DNA of 64,000 nucleotides from CAILZL01 sp963748005 (GCA_963748005.1 CAVVHH010000002.1:2976001-3040000); one strand, 5' to 3'. Shown: positions 41,565-50,747, counted from the stretch's first letter. The notes: generated from the letters alone by a model not told the origin. Program-made: numbers and translations.

Positions 41565-43244
41565 TCACAACATCTTCGCCAGCATGGCATCGTGTCCATA
41601 GATATCGTCGAAGAATTGCACCACGCCTGATTCCAGCGGCATCACGGTGCCATAGACAATCAACACGGGTATCGGCGTTTTCAGATTGACGCGCTGATTG
41701 GGCTTGCCCTGCAGGGCCGCCTCGATCTGTTCGCGTGACCAATCGCCTTCGGCATTGCGCAGCACGTATTCGGCCAGAGCAGTGGGATCACTGACGCGAA
41801 TGCAGCCATGGCTGAAGGCGCGGCGTGATTGTGAGAACAACTGTTTGGCCGGTGTTGAATGCAGGTACACGTTGTGGTTGTTGGGCAGCATGAATTTGAC
41901 TGCGCCGAGCGCGTTGTCATCGCCGGGTAGTTGCCGCACCCGCACCTTGCCGGTGGCCAGCTGCGCAATGTTCTCCGGCGTGGCGGGTACGACGGGCGAG
42001 TTGTCCCCCTGACCGTTAACCAGTTCGAAATGATTGCGCTGCAGGTAATTGGGCTTGCGCGCAATGTCGGGCAGAATTTCGCGGCGCGTGATGTTGTAGG
42101 GCACATCCCAGTACGGGCGGAATATCACGTACTTCATGTCGGCCAGAAAGACCGGCGTCTGTGTATGCTGGAAGGCCTGCCCGACGATCACATCCATGCG
42201 CAGCAGATTGGCTTCACGGTCATCATCCGACTTGAAAGCAAACAGTTTGAACTGCGGAATATTCACCACGATCATGGGCGATTGTAGCGCCGGCAACCAG
42301 CGCCAGCGTTCCAGGGTGAGTTCAATCTGCCGGACACGTTTGCTGAACGGTGTGGTCAGTGCCGCAAAAGTCTGTTTGCCCAGTGCGCCATCAGCCTGCA
42401 GACCATGACGGGTCTGATATGCCTTGATTGCCTTGACCAGTGCCACATCCAATGAAGTGTCGGTTTCGGACGCTGCTTCAGCGGCGGTCATATCCTGCTC
42501 GGCGATCAGCAGTTTGCGCAAAGCAGCTGCGCCCTCGTAGGTTTCACCGGGTTTGATCGAACGAGCCGAAAAGGTGGGCAACTGTGTCAGCTCGGAATCT
42601 ACCGCCAGTAACCGATAGCGCGCCAGCGCGGCCTTGAGTAGCTGGTAATGTACGAAGCGCGGCTCGAAGCCACCGACGGCCGCGCTCACGTCCTGACTGT
42701 TGGCGAGATTGCGCAGCGCCGCTACTGAATCAAACTCCTGCGCGCGTGAGATCTTGAGGTCAAAGCCGATCTTGAGCGGATCAATGCGGCCGAAGTGCAG
42801 GTGCCGGACAAAGCGCAGGGCTGCTGTGCTCAAACCGATTTCCAGCTGTTCCCGCGTTGTGGTCACCCGATTTGCATTGGTGATGGCGGGCAATTGCGTC
42901 AGCCAGTTGGTCAATGTGTTGCCATCGTAGTCTTCGGCGCGCAAGCCATAACTGGCCGCGCCTCGCAGCACAGTGAGCATCTGGAACGCCTGCGAGGTGG
43001 GCTGCCCCTGTTTGAACCACAGCGGCGTAGCATCCTGTGACTGATATAGTTCCTGCAGTGTCGACAGTTCGTTGCTCAGATTGCCGTTACGCAGCCAGGG
43101 ATGATGTTCGCTGCTCAGCAGTTCCTGAACGCCATTGCCGGTATTCCCGGTTGCAGCTTGCGCCAGTGTGGGTCGCAAGGCGACGCAGTGAATGGCGGTG
43201 ACAAGCAGCAGGCTGAGGCAAAACTTGGGTATCGAATGGCGCAT
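41565..43244 (-). CDS. L,D-transpeptidase, YcbB/LdtD type
   Basis: Forms 3-3 cross-links in peptidoglycan in the periplasm. 559 residues: signal peptide (CLSLLLVTAIHCVALRP), a peptidoglycan-binding domain (KAIKAYQTRHGLQADGALGKQTFAAL near residue 270) and a C-terminal YkuD catalytic domain with HSTPAKQLFSQSRRAFSHGCIRV near 475, which holds the catalytic His and Cys. The start at 43244 is preferred over 43316 because it puts the signal peptide at the N-terminus and clears the divergent gene at 43276. Confidence 0.92.
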   Translation of the reverse strand: MRHSIPKFCLSLLLVTAIHCVALRPTLAQAATGNTGNGVQELLSSEHHPWLRNGNLSNELSTLQELYQSQDATPLWFKQGQPTSQAFQMLTVLRGAASYGLRAEDYDGNTLTNWLTQLPAITNANRVTTTREQLEIGLSTAALRFVRHLHFGRIDPLKIGFDLKISRAQEFDSVAALRNLANSQDVSAAVGGFEPRFVHYQLLKAALARYRLLAVDSELTQLPTFSARSIKPGETYEGAAALRKLLIAEQDMTAAEAASETDTSLDVALVKAIKAYQTRHGLQADGALGKQTFAALTTPFSKRVRQIELTLERWRWLPALQSPMIVVNIPQFKLFAFKSDDDREANLLRMDVIVGQAFQHTQTPVFLADMKYVIFRPYWDVPYNITRREILPDIARKPNYLQRNHFELVNGQGDNSPVVPATPENIAQLATGKVRVRQLPGDDNALGAVKFMLPNNHNVYLHSTPAKQLFSQSRRAFSHGCIRVSDPTALAEYVLRNAEGDWSREQIEAALQGKPNQRVNLKTPIPVLIVYGTVMPLESGVVQFFDDIYGHDAMLAKML

Positions 43245-43275
43245 TACCACATTGTAACGGGGATGAAGCTTGGCA

Positions 43276-43968
43276 ATGAAGATCGTGACAACCGATTTTG
43301 TCGAAGGCGCGCGCACCGCACGTGGTATTGCGGTGGTGATCGATGTGTTCCGTGCCTTCTCGCTCGCGCCATATGCCTTTGCGGCCGGCGCGCGCGGGGT
43401 GCTGCCGGTGGCTGATATCGAACACGCCCGGCAGTTGAAGCGCGACGATCCATCGCGGCTGTTGTTCGGTGAACGTCACGCCCAGCCGCCGGCGGACTTT
43501 GATGGCGGCAACTCACCCGCGCAGGTAACTCGCCGCGATGTACGCGATCGCGAGCTGATTCACACCACCCATGCCGGCACGCAGGGACTGGTGAATGCAG
43601 TGCACGCCGATGAAGTGCTGACCGGCGCGCTGGTCAATGCCGCCGCCATCGTGCGTTACATCCGCCAGCGGGCACCTGCCGTGGTGACTCTGGTAAGAAT
43701 GGGACAGGAAGCTCGTGAGCGCTGTGTGGAGGACGATTTGTGTGCCGAGCTGCTCGCCGCACGCCTGCGTGGCGAGCCGTTTCCACTGGCCAGCCTGCGT
43801 GAACGCCTGCGTTATGCGCCGGCTGCGGCAAAATTCTTCGATCCAGCCTGCCAGCATTACGCGCCACAGGCGGATTTCGATTTATGCTTGGCGGTGGATC
43901 ATTTTGATTTTGTGCTGAGACTGGATCGGCAACATGAGCCGCTGCGGCTGGTGTGCGAGAGGGTCTGA
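43276..43968 (+). CDS. 2-phosphosulfolactate phosphatase (ComB) family protein
   Basis: A 230-residue ComB-fold protein, with VVIDVFRAFSLAPYAFAAGA near residue 21, GERHAQPPADFDGGNSP near 67, LIHTTHAGTQGLVNA near 95 and a conserved ERCVEDD near 151. ComB hydrolyses phosphosulfolactate in coenzyme M synthesis in archaea. Bacterial members are common where coenzyme M is not made, so the true substrate here is unknown. The ATG at 43276 is chosen over a TTG at 43270. It is divergent from the L,D-transpeptidase. Confidence 0.85.
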   Translation: MKIVTTDFVEGARTARGIAVVIDVFRAFSLAPYAFAAGARGVLPVADIEHARQLKRDDPSRLLFGERHAQPPADFDGGNSPAQVTRRDVRDRELIHTTHAGTQGLVNAVHADEVLTGALVNAAAIVRYIRQRAPAVVTLVRMGQEARERCVEDDLCAELLAARLRGEPFPLASLRERLRYAPAAAKFFDPACQHYAPQADFDLCLAVDHFDFVLRLDRQHEPLRLVCERV

Positions 43969-44015
43969 CAGTCAGGTCGCTGTGTTGATGTTGATTGAAC
44001 AGGCATTGGGGTGTG

Positions 44016-44615
44016 ATGAAAGCCAGAGTAGATGCGGTGATTTTCGATGTGGGCTGGGTGCTGGTGGAGCTGAATTTCGCGCCGCTGTTGTCCTGTCTGG
44101 CCCAGAGTTCGCAGCAGTACTCCATGAAGGAAGTGATTGCCGCCATCGACCTGGAGGCGCACGAGCGCGGCGAATTCGATGGCGCCGAGCTGGTTGACCG
44201 GCTGCACGGTCTGACCCCCGGTGTGGACCGCATGCAGGTCAAGCGCGGCTGGCTGGACATGTTCACGCCGGTGACGTCCATGTTCGAGCTGGCGCGCGCG
44301 CTGAGCGATCGTTATCAGGTGCACCTGCTGTCCAATGTCGGCGACCTGCACTGGGCGCATCTCAACAACACCTATGATTTGCGCGCACTGGCGCACGATG
44401 TGCTGCCATCGTATCAGGCGGGTGTGATGAAACCTGATGACGAAATTTACCGCCTGGCTGAAGAACGTTTTCAGCTGACGCCGGCGCACACCGTGTTCAT
44501 TGACGATCTTCTGCCCAATGTGGCTGCCGCACGCAGGCGCGGCTGGCATGCCATACAGCATGTTTCGCCAATACAGACCATGCAGTCGCTGCGTGATCTT
44601 GGCGTGGCCTGTTAA
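44016..44615 (+). CDS. HAD-superfamily hydrolase (YihX-like)
   Basis: A 199-residue haloacid dehalogenase-fold phosphatase. Motif I reads VIFDVGWVLVE near residue 8 in which the usual DxD second Asp is replaced (DVG), a variant common in the YihX/epoxide-hydrolase-N subgroup. Motif II is LLSNVG near 105, motif III Lys is in VMKPDDEIY near 137 and motif IV is FIDDLLPNV near 160. Substrate unknown. The preferred ATG is 44016; a TTG at 43995 is possible. Confidence 0.85.
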   Translation: MKARVDAVIFDVGWVLVELNFAPLLSCLAQSSQQYSMKEVIAAIDLEAHERGEFDGAELVDRLHGLTPGVDRMQVKRGWLDMFTPVTSMFELARALSDRYQVHLLSNVGDLHWAHLNNTYDLRALAHDVLPSYQAGVMKPDDEIYRLAEERFQLTPAHTVFIDDLLPNVAAARRRGWHAIQHVSPIQTMQSLRDLGVAC

Positions 44616-44626
44616 CAGGATCTGTT

Positions 44627-44968
44627 ATGCCCGTTATTGCACGTACCATCATCCTGCTGACCCTGTCGAATGTGTTCATGACCTTTGCCTGGTATGCGCA
44701 CCTGAAGAATCTGGCGGCCAGGCCCTGGTATGTGGCGGCCCTGATCAGTTGGGGCATTGCACTGTTTGAGTATCTATTGCAGGTGCCGGCCAATCGCATT
44801 GGTTATACGGCGTTCAGTTTGGCACAGCTGAAAATCCTGCAGGAAGTCATCACGCTGACGGTGTTCGTGCCCTTTGTGCTGATCTACATGAAACAACCGC
44901 TCAAGCTCGATTATCTGTGGGCGGCGTTGTGCATGCTGGGGGCGGTTTATTTCATTTTCCGTAAGTAA
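44627..44968 (+). CDS. DUF486 family small membrane protein
   Basis: A 113-residue protein with four membrane helices. It has the family's FMTFAWYAHLKN near residue 17, the QVPANRIGY loop near 51, LAQLKILQEVITL near 66 and KLDYLWAALCMLGAVYFIF at the C-terminus. Fold and size resemble small multidrug resistance proteins, but the function is unknown. It lies 11 bp after the HAD gene, so the two may share a transcript. Confidence 0.87.
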   Translation: MPVIARTIILLTLSNVFMTFAWYAHLKNLAARPWYVAALISWGIALFEYLLQVPANRIGYTAFSLAQLKILQEVITLTVFVPFVLIYMKQPLKLDYLWAALCMLGAVYFIFRK

Positions 44969-45012
44969 GGTCGTCTAACAAAATGGGCGTCAACAAAGCT
45001 GTATTGGCGCCT

Positions 45013-45129
45013 GCCATAACTGATCGGGGTCGCTGTTTCCAGGAACGCCGTAAACCCATCCCTGGGGGCTCCGGGTTCGGCATCCTGCCTCACACGCTCC
45101 TGGAAACAGCGACCCCGATCAGTTATGGC
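45013..45129. repeat. Perfect 32-bp inverted repeat with GC-rich centre
   Basis: GCCATAACTGATCGGGGTCG and 12 further bases at 45013-45044 pair perfectly with 45098-45129. The 53-bp centre contains GTAAACCCATCCCTGGGGGCTCC, a phrase with its own hairpin. It fills the gap between DUF486 and DUF4399 genes. Confidence 0.88.
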
Positions 45130-45270
45130 TGACATAGTGTGCCGTGTTCATTTTGTCAGACGCTTCAAGTCATCCTGACCGGACCTTCCACGATGCGAAG
45201 TTCGGGGTATGATCCGGAACCTTTCCCCCGCTTGCCTTTCTACGGTTTCAGCCCCTCTCAGGAGATAAAC

Positions 45271-45711
45271 ATGAAAAAGCTGATGTTGATGGCTTCGCTT
45301 TTGGCTACAGGTTTTGGTATTGCGCATGCACAGGCCCCGGCACCTGTCGCTCTCACACCTGCGCCAGCCAATGCGGAGGTGTACATCATTTCGCCCACTG
45401 ACGGCGCGACGGTTAAAGGTCCGGTGGTGGTGCGCTTTGGTCTGAAGGGCATGGGTATCGCGCCGGCCGGCATCAAGATGGACAACACCGGCCATCATCA
45501 TCTGTTCGTCGATACCGACCTGCCCACCGACATGACCAAGCCAATTGGTGTGGTTGAGAACAAGATCATTCATTTCGGCATGGGCCAGACTGAAACCACG
45601 GTGACACTGCCGCCGGGCAAGCACACCTTGCAGTTGCTGGTCGGCGATCACCTGCATGTTCCCAACGCCAAGCCGGTGACTTCGAAGAAGATCACCATCA
45701 CCGTCGAATAA
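45271..45711 (+). CDS. DUF4399 periplasmic protein
   Basis: A 146-residue secreted protein with a signal peptide cleaved near AHAQ (residue 20). The mature part is a DUF4399 domain: VYIISPTDGATVKGPVVVRFGLKGMG, the His-rich NTGHHHLFVDTDLP near residue 71, and LQLLVGDHLHVPN near 118. The His-rich turn suggests metal binding, not proven. AGGAG lies 7 nt before the ATG at 45271. Codon use is like the main chromosome; the patch after it differs. Confidence 0.88.
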   Translation: MKKLMLMASLLATGFGIAHAQAPAPVALTPAPANAEVYIISPTDGATVKGPVVVRFGLKGMGIAPAGIKMDNTGHHHLFVDTDLPTDMTKPIGVVENKIIHFGMGQTETTVTLPPGKHTLQLLVGDHLHVPNAKPVTSKKITITVE

Positions 45712-45874
45712 GATCCGGCGTGCCACACGCAGGCATGATCAGCATGCCTGCGTGTTCGATCTATCTGTCATCGCCAATACATCAACCGAAAAACCTCATC
45801 TGGCCCAGGGCCCGCCCTGCATCTGACTGGCCGCGTTCCTTGCAAAACTATTCCATATCGCGCATATTCGCGCC

Positions 45875-46192
45875 ATGAAAAGGATTGTGTGGCAAGGAAG
45901 CAGCAGGGCTGATTTGAAATCGTTTCCACCGGCGGTTATGGATGCCGCTGGATATCAACTGTTCCGTGTGCAATCCGGACTTGATCCGGATGATTGGAAA
46001 CCGATGCCAAGTATTGGTCCGGGTGTTAAGGAGATTCGCCTGCGGGACGCTACAGGCGCATTTCGAATCATCTACATCGCCACGCGGCCGCAAGGTGTTT
46101 ATGTGCTGCATTGTTTTCAGAAGAAGTCGCAGAAAACCAATGCACAAGATATTCAGTTGGCGCGTGAGCGGCTGAAAGCAATTTTGAGGTGA
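45875..46192 (+). CDS. HigB/Gp49-like type II toxin
   Basis: A 105-residue protein of the phage Gp49-like (HigB/RelE fold) family of ribosome-dependent mRNA interferases. Typical features are the N-terminal WQGSSRADLKSFP, a central GVKEIRLRDATGAFRIIYIA near residue 48 and the C-terminal LHCFQKKSQKTNAQDIQLARERL near 79 (basic FxKK core). The stop overlaps the antitoxin ribosome-binding region. CGCG...CGCG (45859-45872) just before the start could be the operator. Confidence 0.9.
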   Translation: MKRIVWQGSSRADLKSFPPAVMDAAGYQLFRVQSGLDPDDWKPMPSIGPGVKEIRLRDATGAFRIIYIATRPQGVYVLHCFQKKSQKTNAQDIQLARERLKAILR

Positions 46193-46195
46193 GTG

Positions 46196-46477
46196 ATGCC
46201 TAAGAAAGCCAAACCGAACGCCAAGAGTGTCTTCCATGATTTGTACGATCCGGATCAAGCTGCCGAGATGGAGATTCGCTCCACATTGATGATCGGCTTA
46301 TCGCAATGGCTGACGCGCTCCGACATGACACAAGCCGCTGCCGCCAAAGTACTGGGCGTAACGCAGGCCAGGGTGTCAGACATCAAGCGCGGCGCAATCA
46401 GTCGCTTTAGCCTCGATCTGCTGGTGCGGCTGGCCGCCAGAGCCGGGCTGCGTCCCAAACTCAAGCTTGCCGCTTGA
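46196..46477 (+). CDS. XRE-family antitoxin (HigA-like)
   Basis: A 93-residue protein with a helix-turn-helix domain: TQAAAAKVLGVTQARVSDIKRGAISRFS from about residue 43, a textbook XRE recognition-helix pair. It starts 3 bp after the toxin stop; a GTG at 46193 is also possible. Toxin first, antitoxin second is the HigBA order. It should neutralise the toxin at 45875 and repress the shared promoter. Confidence 0.9.
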   Translation: MPKKAKPNAKSVFHDLYDPDQAAEMEIRSTLMIGLSQWLTRSDMTQAAAAKVLGVTQARVSDIKRGAISRFSLDLLVRLAARAGLRPKLKLAA

Positions 46478-46668
46478 AGGAAGTTTCAAGCAGTTGTTGT
46501 GATTGAGAGGCCTGATGTCGTTGGTTAATCGGCAAAGACCTCTGGGTCATCCGGAGATTTTGCTTTCCTCGTTAGCGGACGTTCGAATAACCGAAATATC
46601 GAATCCCGGTACCATTTGCCATTTCGCACCATTGATCCGGGTGGATGACTCGTTTGGTATGTGCTCGG

Positions 46669-48777
46669 TCAATGAATGCCCAACGCTTGATCACACTCCG
46701 CGACAATGTAGTCTGGAATCCAGTCGAATTTGTGTGGATTCAGTTGCATGATCTGCTCATTCTCGATGTGGAACGCTTCGTTGACGTACTTCCTGACTAC
46801 GTCGTTGTCATGGTTGTTGTTATTGATAATTCGAAATAGCTGAAGACGTTCGTAGCCGTTCGATGCAGACGCATAGGCAGTCTTCATTGCGGCTTCATCG
46901 ACAACGATCGCGTATAGTTTTGCGTAATCAAACGACGGCAATTCACTCTGAATTTCGGCAGTAGCAGTGGCGACTTCTGTCGCTGTCATATCCCTTTGGC
47001 TTTGATCGGCTGGGTTTCTCACCGATGGTATTGGCCTTTTGTGCAGTAAGCTCGACAGCATCTGGTAGGCAAGTCCCTTGTCGTTGAGGATTTCGTGGTG
47101 CCTGCGCAGATAAATCAGTTTGATCACATCATTAAGCGCTGTCCCGATGTTTTCCCTACAGATTTGGGCGAAGGTTTGCAGATCGCTCTTTTTGACTTCG
47201 GCTTCGGTGACGGTGCCATTCTTTGCCGTAAGGAAACCGGCAACCGGCGTTGGGTTGAAGGTGTGGCTCAAACTCTTCACTAGGTCGATGACAGGTTCGA
47301 GGTCGTGAGTCAGCATGAGCACGGTCATGCCTTGCAGGCTGCCCTTACCACGGAAGAGCATTTGCAATATCGCGAATTTCTTGCTTTTATCAAAGGATGA
47401 GATGGGGTCATCTAGGATCACTAGGTTGGGATTTTTTGTCAGACACTCATACATGAAGAGCACGATTGAGAATGCATTCCTCTCCCCAAAACTGAGGTGT
47501 CTGGCGCCATTCTCGATGTGTCCAGCGAAATCGGCATGCATCAACTTCATCTTGTAAGACTGTCCGTCTGGCTGGATGTCGACTTCGTACCTGTAACCCG
47601 CAAGGCGAAGGAATGTATTGATCTCGGTCTTGTATTTGGTGATGGCGTCTTGGATACCCTTTTTCTGAATATTGATCTCGCCCTTCAATTTTCCCGCATT
47701 CTTCAGAACGGTTTCCAATGACTCGTTGATTTGGTCAACAATGGTCTTAGTTTCGTCGGACGCTAGGTGAGCAAGGAGCGGCAGGTCGATTCTGAGATCT
47801 CTAATCCGATTTTCAATAACGTCAATATCCCGAAGCGAGAAGAAGGATATTGTTTGTAGATCAATCAGCTTATTCCGAAGGGTGTCGAGCTGTCCCTTCA
47901 ATTCGACCAGATAATTGATTTCCTCTTTCGACAGCTCGGTTTTGTTCTTGAGTATCTTCGCGAGACGCTCCGAGCACTGAGGGGAGAAATACTTACCGAG
48001 TCGACCGAATACGGCCTGCAGCCCAACCAGATGCTCGATAGATTTGGCGTCATATTCATTGCCCACCGCAAGGATCGTCTCCTTCTTGCCCTCAACCGAA
48101 GAGGCGCAATAGGGGCAATCGGAGCCAATATCTAGAAATTCCTTACCTTTGAGCTGCCACCCGATCCACTTGGCACTTGCGTCGCTCTTAATGAATCCGG
48201 TGTAGGGTGACAAAATTTCTGGAATATTCTCCAACTTGTTACCGCCACCGAGCGCCTTGCCTAACCGGCCAGCTTTCGAGTATCCGGACTGAGATTTCCC
48301 GAAGCTGTCGCTGAGGTCGGTTAAATCCTTCAGTATCTGTTCGAGATATTGGTTCTTCTTAAAGGTGTCCTTGATTCCCGCGATTGATGCTTCGATTGCG
48401 GCCATCTTGGTGTCGTAGTCGGTGTTCTTGATGAAGATGTCGAAGCTGTTCTTGATGACCTCATCTTGTTGGAAAACAAATTGGTTTACGTAGTCCTCGT
48501 TGAAAACGAAAACTGACGTGATGTCTTGGTGTCCCCTTACCTGAGGCTTTGGTGTTGCTACGACATCCTTCCCTCGGTGTTTGAAAGGCAACAGGTAAGC
48601 GAGATCATCTCCCCGAACGGCAAGTTCGATCGCTTTGGCTATAGTGCTTTTTCCGGTGCCGTTCGGTCCATACTTAATGTTGAGCGTTCCCGGCTTGATT
48701 GAGATCGTAGCTGTGTCGATACTGTTGCATTGGATTACGTCGACTTTCACATCATCCTCCTTGCTTGTTGTCACCAA
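46669..48777 (-). CDS. ABC/SMC-like AAA ATPase with CPYC motif (possible defence protein)
   Basis: A 702-residue soluble ATPase of the AAA_13/RecF-like group. Walker A YGPNGTGKST is at residue 36, the signature RHLSFGERNAF near 440, Walker B LVILDDPISSFD near 462 and the H-loop LTHD near 492. A Lys-rich helical middle carries one CPYC (near 226), like half a zinc hook. The end reads FHIENEQIMQLNPHKFDWIPDYI. A PrrC/RloC anticodon nuclease is not demonstrable: no clear catalytic triad is seen. Base composition is visibly lower in G+C than the flanks, suggesting acquisition. Defence role is inferred. Confidence 0.75.
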   Translation of the reverse strand: MVTTSKEDDVKVDVIQCNSIDTATISIKPGTLNIKYGPNGTGKSTIAKAIELAVRGDDLAYLLPFKHRGKDVVATPKPQVRGHQDITSVFVFNEDYVNQFVFQQDEVIKNSFDIFIKNTDYDTKMAAIEASIAGIKDTFKKNQYLEQILKDLTDLSDSFGKSQSGYSKAGRLGKALGGGNKLENIPEILSPYTGFIKSDASAKWIGWQLKGKEFLDIGSDCPYCASSVEGKKETILAVGNEYDAKSIEHLVGLQAVFGRLGKYFSPQCSERLAKILKNKTELSKEEINYLVELKGQLDTLRNKLIDLQTISFFSLRDIDVIENRIRDLRIDLPLLAHLASDETKTIVDQINESLETVLKNAGKLKGEINIQKKGIQDAITKYKTEINTFLRLAGYRYEVDIQPDGQSYKMKLMHADFAGHIENGARHLSFGERNAFSIVLFMYECLTKNPNLVILDDPISSFDKSKKFAILQMLFRGKGSLQGMTVLMLTHDLEPVIDLVKSLSHTFNPTPVAGFLTAKNGTVTEAEVKKSDLQTFAQICRENIGTALNDVIKLIYLRRHHEILNDKGLAYQMLSSLLHKRPIPSVRNPADQSQRDMTATEVATATAEIQSELPSFDYAKLYAIVVDEAAMKTAYASASNGYERLQLFRIINNNNHDNDVVRKYVNEAFHIENEQIMQLNPHKFDWIPDYIVAECDQALGIH

Positions 48778-48857
48778 TTCATCCCCGGAGTAGGCAATTC
48801 ATAGTGCATCGATATGATAGTCGTGACAATACTCGTCTGGGACGACGACCGTTCGAC

Positions 48858-49820
48858 TCACGCCCGCGCATGCGGAAACGCAATCACCTCATCAATATGC
48901 TCCGCTCCCACGGCACACATCACCACGCGATCAAAACCCAGCGCCACACCGGCGCAGTCGGGTAAAACATGCTCCAGCGCGGCAAGAAAATGTTCATCCA
49001 ATGGTGGCGTGGGCAGGCCGCGTCGCTGACGCTGTTGCAGGTCGTGGAGGAAGCGTTGCCTCTGTTCAGGGGCATTGCCCAGTTCATGAAAACCATTGGC
49101 CAGTTCCAGACCATCGAGGTATAGCTCGAAGCGTGAGGCCACCGGACCGCGCACACGTGCCAGTGCGGCCTGCGAAGCTGGATAGTCATAGATAAAGGTG
49201 AGTCGCTGCCTGCCCAGCTTGGGACCCACCATGACGGCCATGATCAGATCCAGCAGGCCATCGCGATCCTGCTCGAGATCGGTCGGTACGTCGATGTTTG
49301 CGTTGCGCAGGGTGGCCAGCAACAGCGAGGTGGCATCGTTGAGCGCATCCACCTGTGCATGCAGCTGCACGGCTTCCTGATAGGTGAGGCGTTCGCTGCG
49401 ATCGATGCAGCGCGCCGGCATCAGGCAACCCAGCAACTCTTCTACATCGTCCATCAGTTGGTGATGATCCTGATTGAGGCGGTACCACTCGATCATGGTG
49501 AATTCGGGATTGTGGTAACGACCGCTTTCACCATCGCGGTACACACGGGCGATCTGGTAGATATCGCCGCTGCCGGAAGCCAGCAGTCTTTTCATCGCGT
49601 ATTCGGGCGAGGTATGCAGCCACGCGGGTTTGCCGCACACCGTGGCTTGCACGCTGGCCAGATGCACATCGCTGACGGCGGCGCTGGACAGGGTCGGTGT
49701 TTCCACTTCCAGTGCGCGGGTGGCGGCGAAGTAATCGCGTGCGGCGCGCAGCAAACGTGCGCGCTGTTGCAATGTGCTCAATCGGGCTGTGGGGCGCCAT
49801 TCATCCTTGGTGTCGGGCAT
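48858..49820 (-). CDS. epmA: Elongation factor P--(R)-beta-lysine ligase
   Basis: A 320-residue class II lysyl-tRNA synthetase-like ligase that attaches beta-lysine to elongation factor P. It lacks the tRNA anticodon-binding domain. Motifs: EVETPTLSSAAVSDVHLAS near residue 38, RVYRDGESGRYHNPEFTMIEWY near 90, FELYLDGLELANGFHELG near 237 and the motif 3 GVALGFDRVVMCAVG near 291. The start at 49820 lies 3 bp after psd, so SCO1-psd-epmA form one minus-strand operon. Confidence 0.94.
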   Translation of the reverse strand: MPDTKDEWRPTARLSTLQQRARLLRAARDYFAATRALEVETPTLSSAAVSDVHLASVQATVCGKPAWLHTSPEYAMKRLLASGSGDIYQIARVYRDGESGRYHNPEFTMIEWYRLNQDHHQLMDDVEELLGCLMPARCIDRSERLTYQEAVQLHAQVDALNDATSLLLATLRNANIDVPTDLEQDRDGLLDLIMAVMVGPKLGRQRLTFIYDYPASQAALARVRGPVASRFELYLDGLELANGFHELGNAPEQRQRFLHDLQQRQRRGLPTPPLDEHFLAALEHVLPDCAGVALGFDRVVMCAVGAEHIDEVIAFPHARA

Positions 49821-49822
49821 GC

Positions 49823-50743
49823 TCACACCTGCAAATCTATGCTGAGCTGCTCGGTGGTGCTTTGCAGGCTGCCGATGCGCTGACCCATGCGAACAACACC
49901 ACCGGCCTGCAGGTTGGCATCCCAGTGCATCTTGCCCGGTTCGAATACCAGCACCACGGTGGAGCCCATGTTGAAGCGTCCGGCTTCCGCGCCTTTGGCC
50001 AGCGATGTTCCGCGACCTTGTTCGAGATGAATGGCCGCGCTGCGGCGACGTGGTGGTGGATTGATCTCGCCAGCCCATACGGTTTCGATACTGCCGACAA
50101 ACAAGGCACCGACAAATACCATGTTGAATCTGCAAGTCGGCGCCATGAAATCGCACACCACCCGTTCATTGCGCGCAAACAGTCCCGGCACGGTGCGTGC
50201 GGTGGCCGCATTGACGCTGAATAATTCGCCCGGAATGTAGATCGTGTCCTGCAGCTGGCCGGTCAGCGGCATGTGCATGCGGTGATAGTTGTAGGGCGCC
50301 AGATAAATGCAGGCGAACTGGCCGCCCTGATAGCGCTGCGCCAGTTGCGCATCGCCGCCCAGCAGGGCCAGCAGCGAATACTGATGTCCCTTGGCCTGGA
50401 TCAGCAGGTCACCGTCGATGGCACCACACTGACTTACCGTGCCGTCCACCGGACTGACGATCGAATGCTGGTCGGCGTCAATGGGGCGCGCCTGGGGTTT
50501 CAGTGCGCGGGTGAAAAAGGCATTGAAACTTTCGTATGCGAGCGGATTGCTTTGCACCGCTTCGCTCATGTCGACACGATAGTTGCGCAGAAAGCTGCTG
50601 ATGCTCTGAGTGCGGAGCCAGGGGCTGCGTTGCCGCATCAGCGCGTACATGGCACGTGACAGCAGATGCTTGGGCAACAGACCCTGTACGATGGCAAACA
50701 GCTGATCGGTGAAAGTGGTCGCCGGCGGTGGCATTGAACTCAT
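49823..50743 (-). CDS. psd: Phosphatidylserine decarboxylase proenzyme
   Basis: Makes phosphatidylethanolamine at the inner membrane. 306 residues. The self-cleavage site is in FNMGSTVVLVFEPG near residue 261 (Ser becomes the pyruvoyl group; LGST in most homologues, MGST here). Other family blocks are NAFFTRALKPQARPID near 74, SPVDGTVSQ near 96 and YLAPYNYHRMHMP near 147. The psd-epmA pairing is also found in E. coli. Confidence 0.95.
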   Translation of the reverse strand: MSSMPPPATTFTDQLFAIVQGLLPKHLLSRAMYALMRQRSPWLRTQSISSFLRNYRVDMSEAVQSNPLAYESFNAFFTRALKPQARPIDADQHSIVSPVDGTVSQCGAIDGDLLIQAKGHQYSLLALLGGDAQLAQRYQGGQFACIYLAPYNYHRMHMPLTGQLQDTIYIPGELFSVNAATARTVPGLFARNERVVCDFMAPTCRFNMVFVGALFVGSIETVWAGEINPPPRRRSAAIHLEQGRGTSLAKGAEAGRFNMGSTVVLVFEPGKMHWDANLQAGGVVRMGQRIGSLQSTTEQLSIDLQV

Positions 50744-50747
50744 GGGT

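Noticed and set aside
46503..46751. 82-codon frame between the antitoxin and the ATPase
   Set aside because: Overlaps the 3' end of the ATPase on the other strand and has no Shine-Dalgarno or recognisable domain.
46669..48777. RloC/PrrC anticodon nuclease assignment
   Set aside because: ATPase motifs and CPYC are suggestive, but I could not find a convincing Arg-Glu-His nuclease triad in the C-terminal part, so only an ATPase is called.
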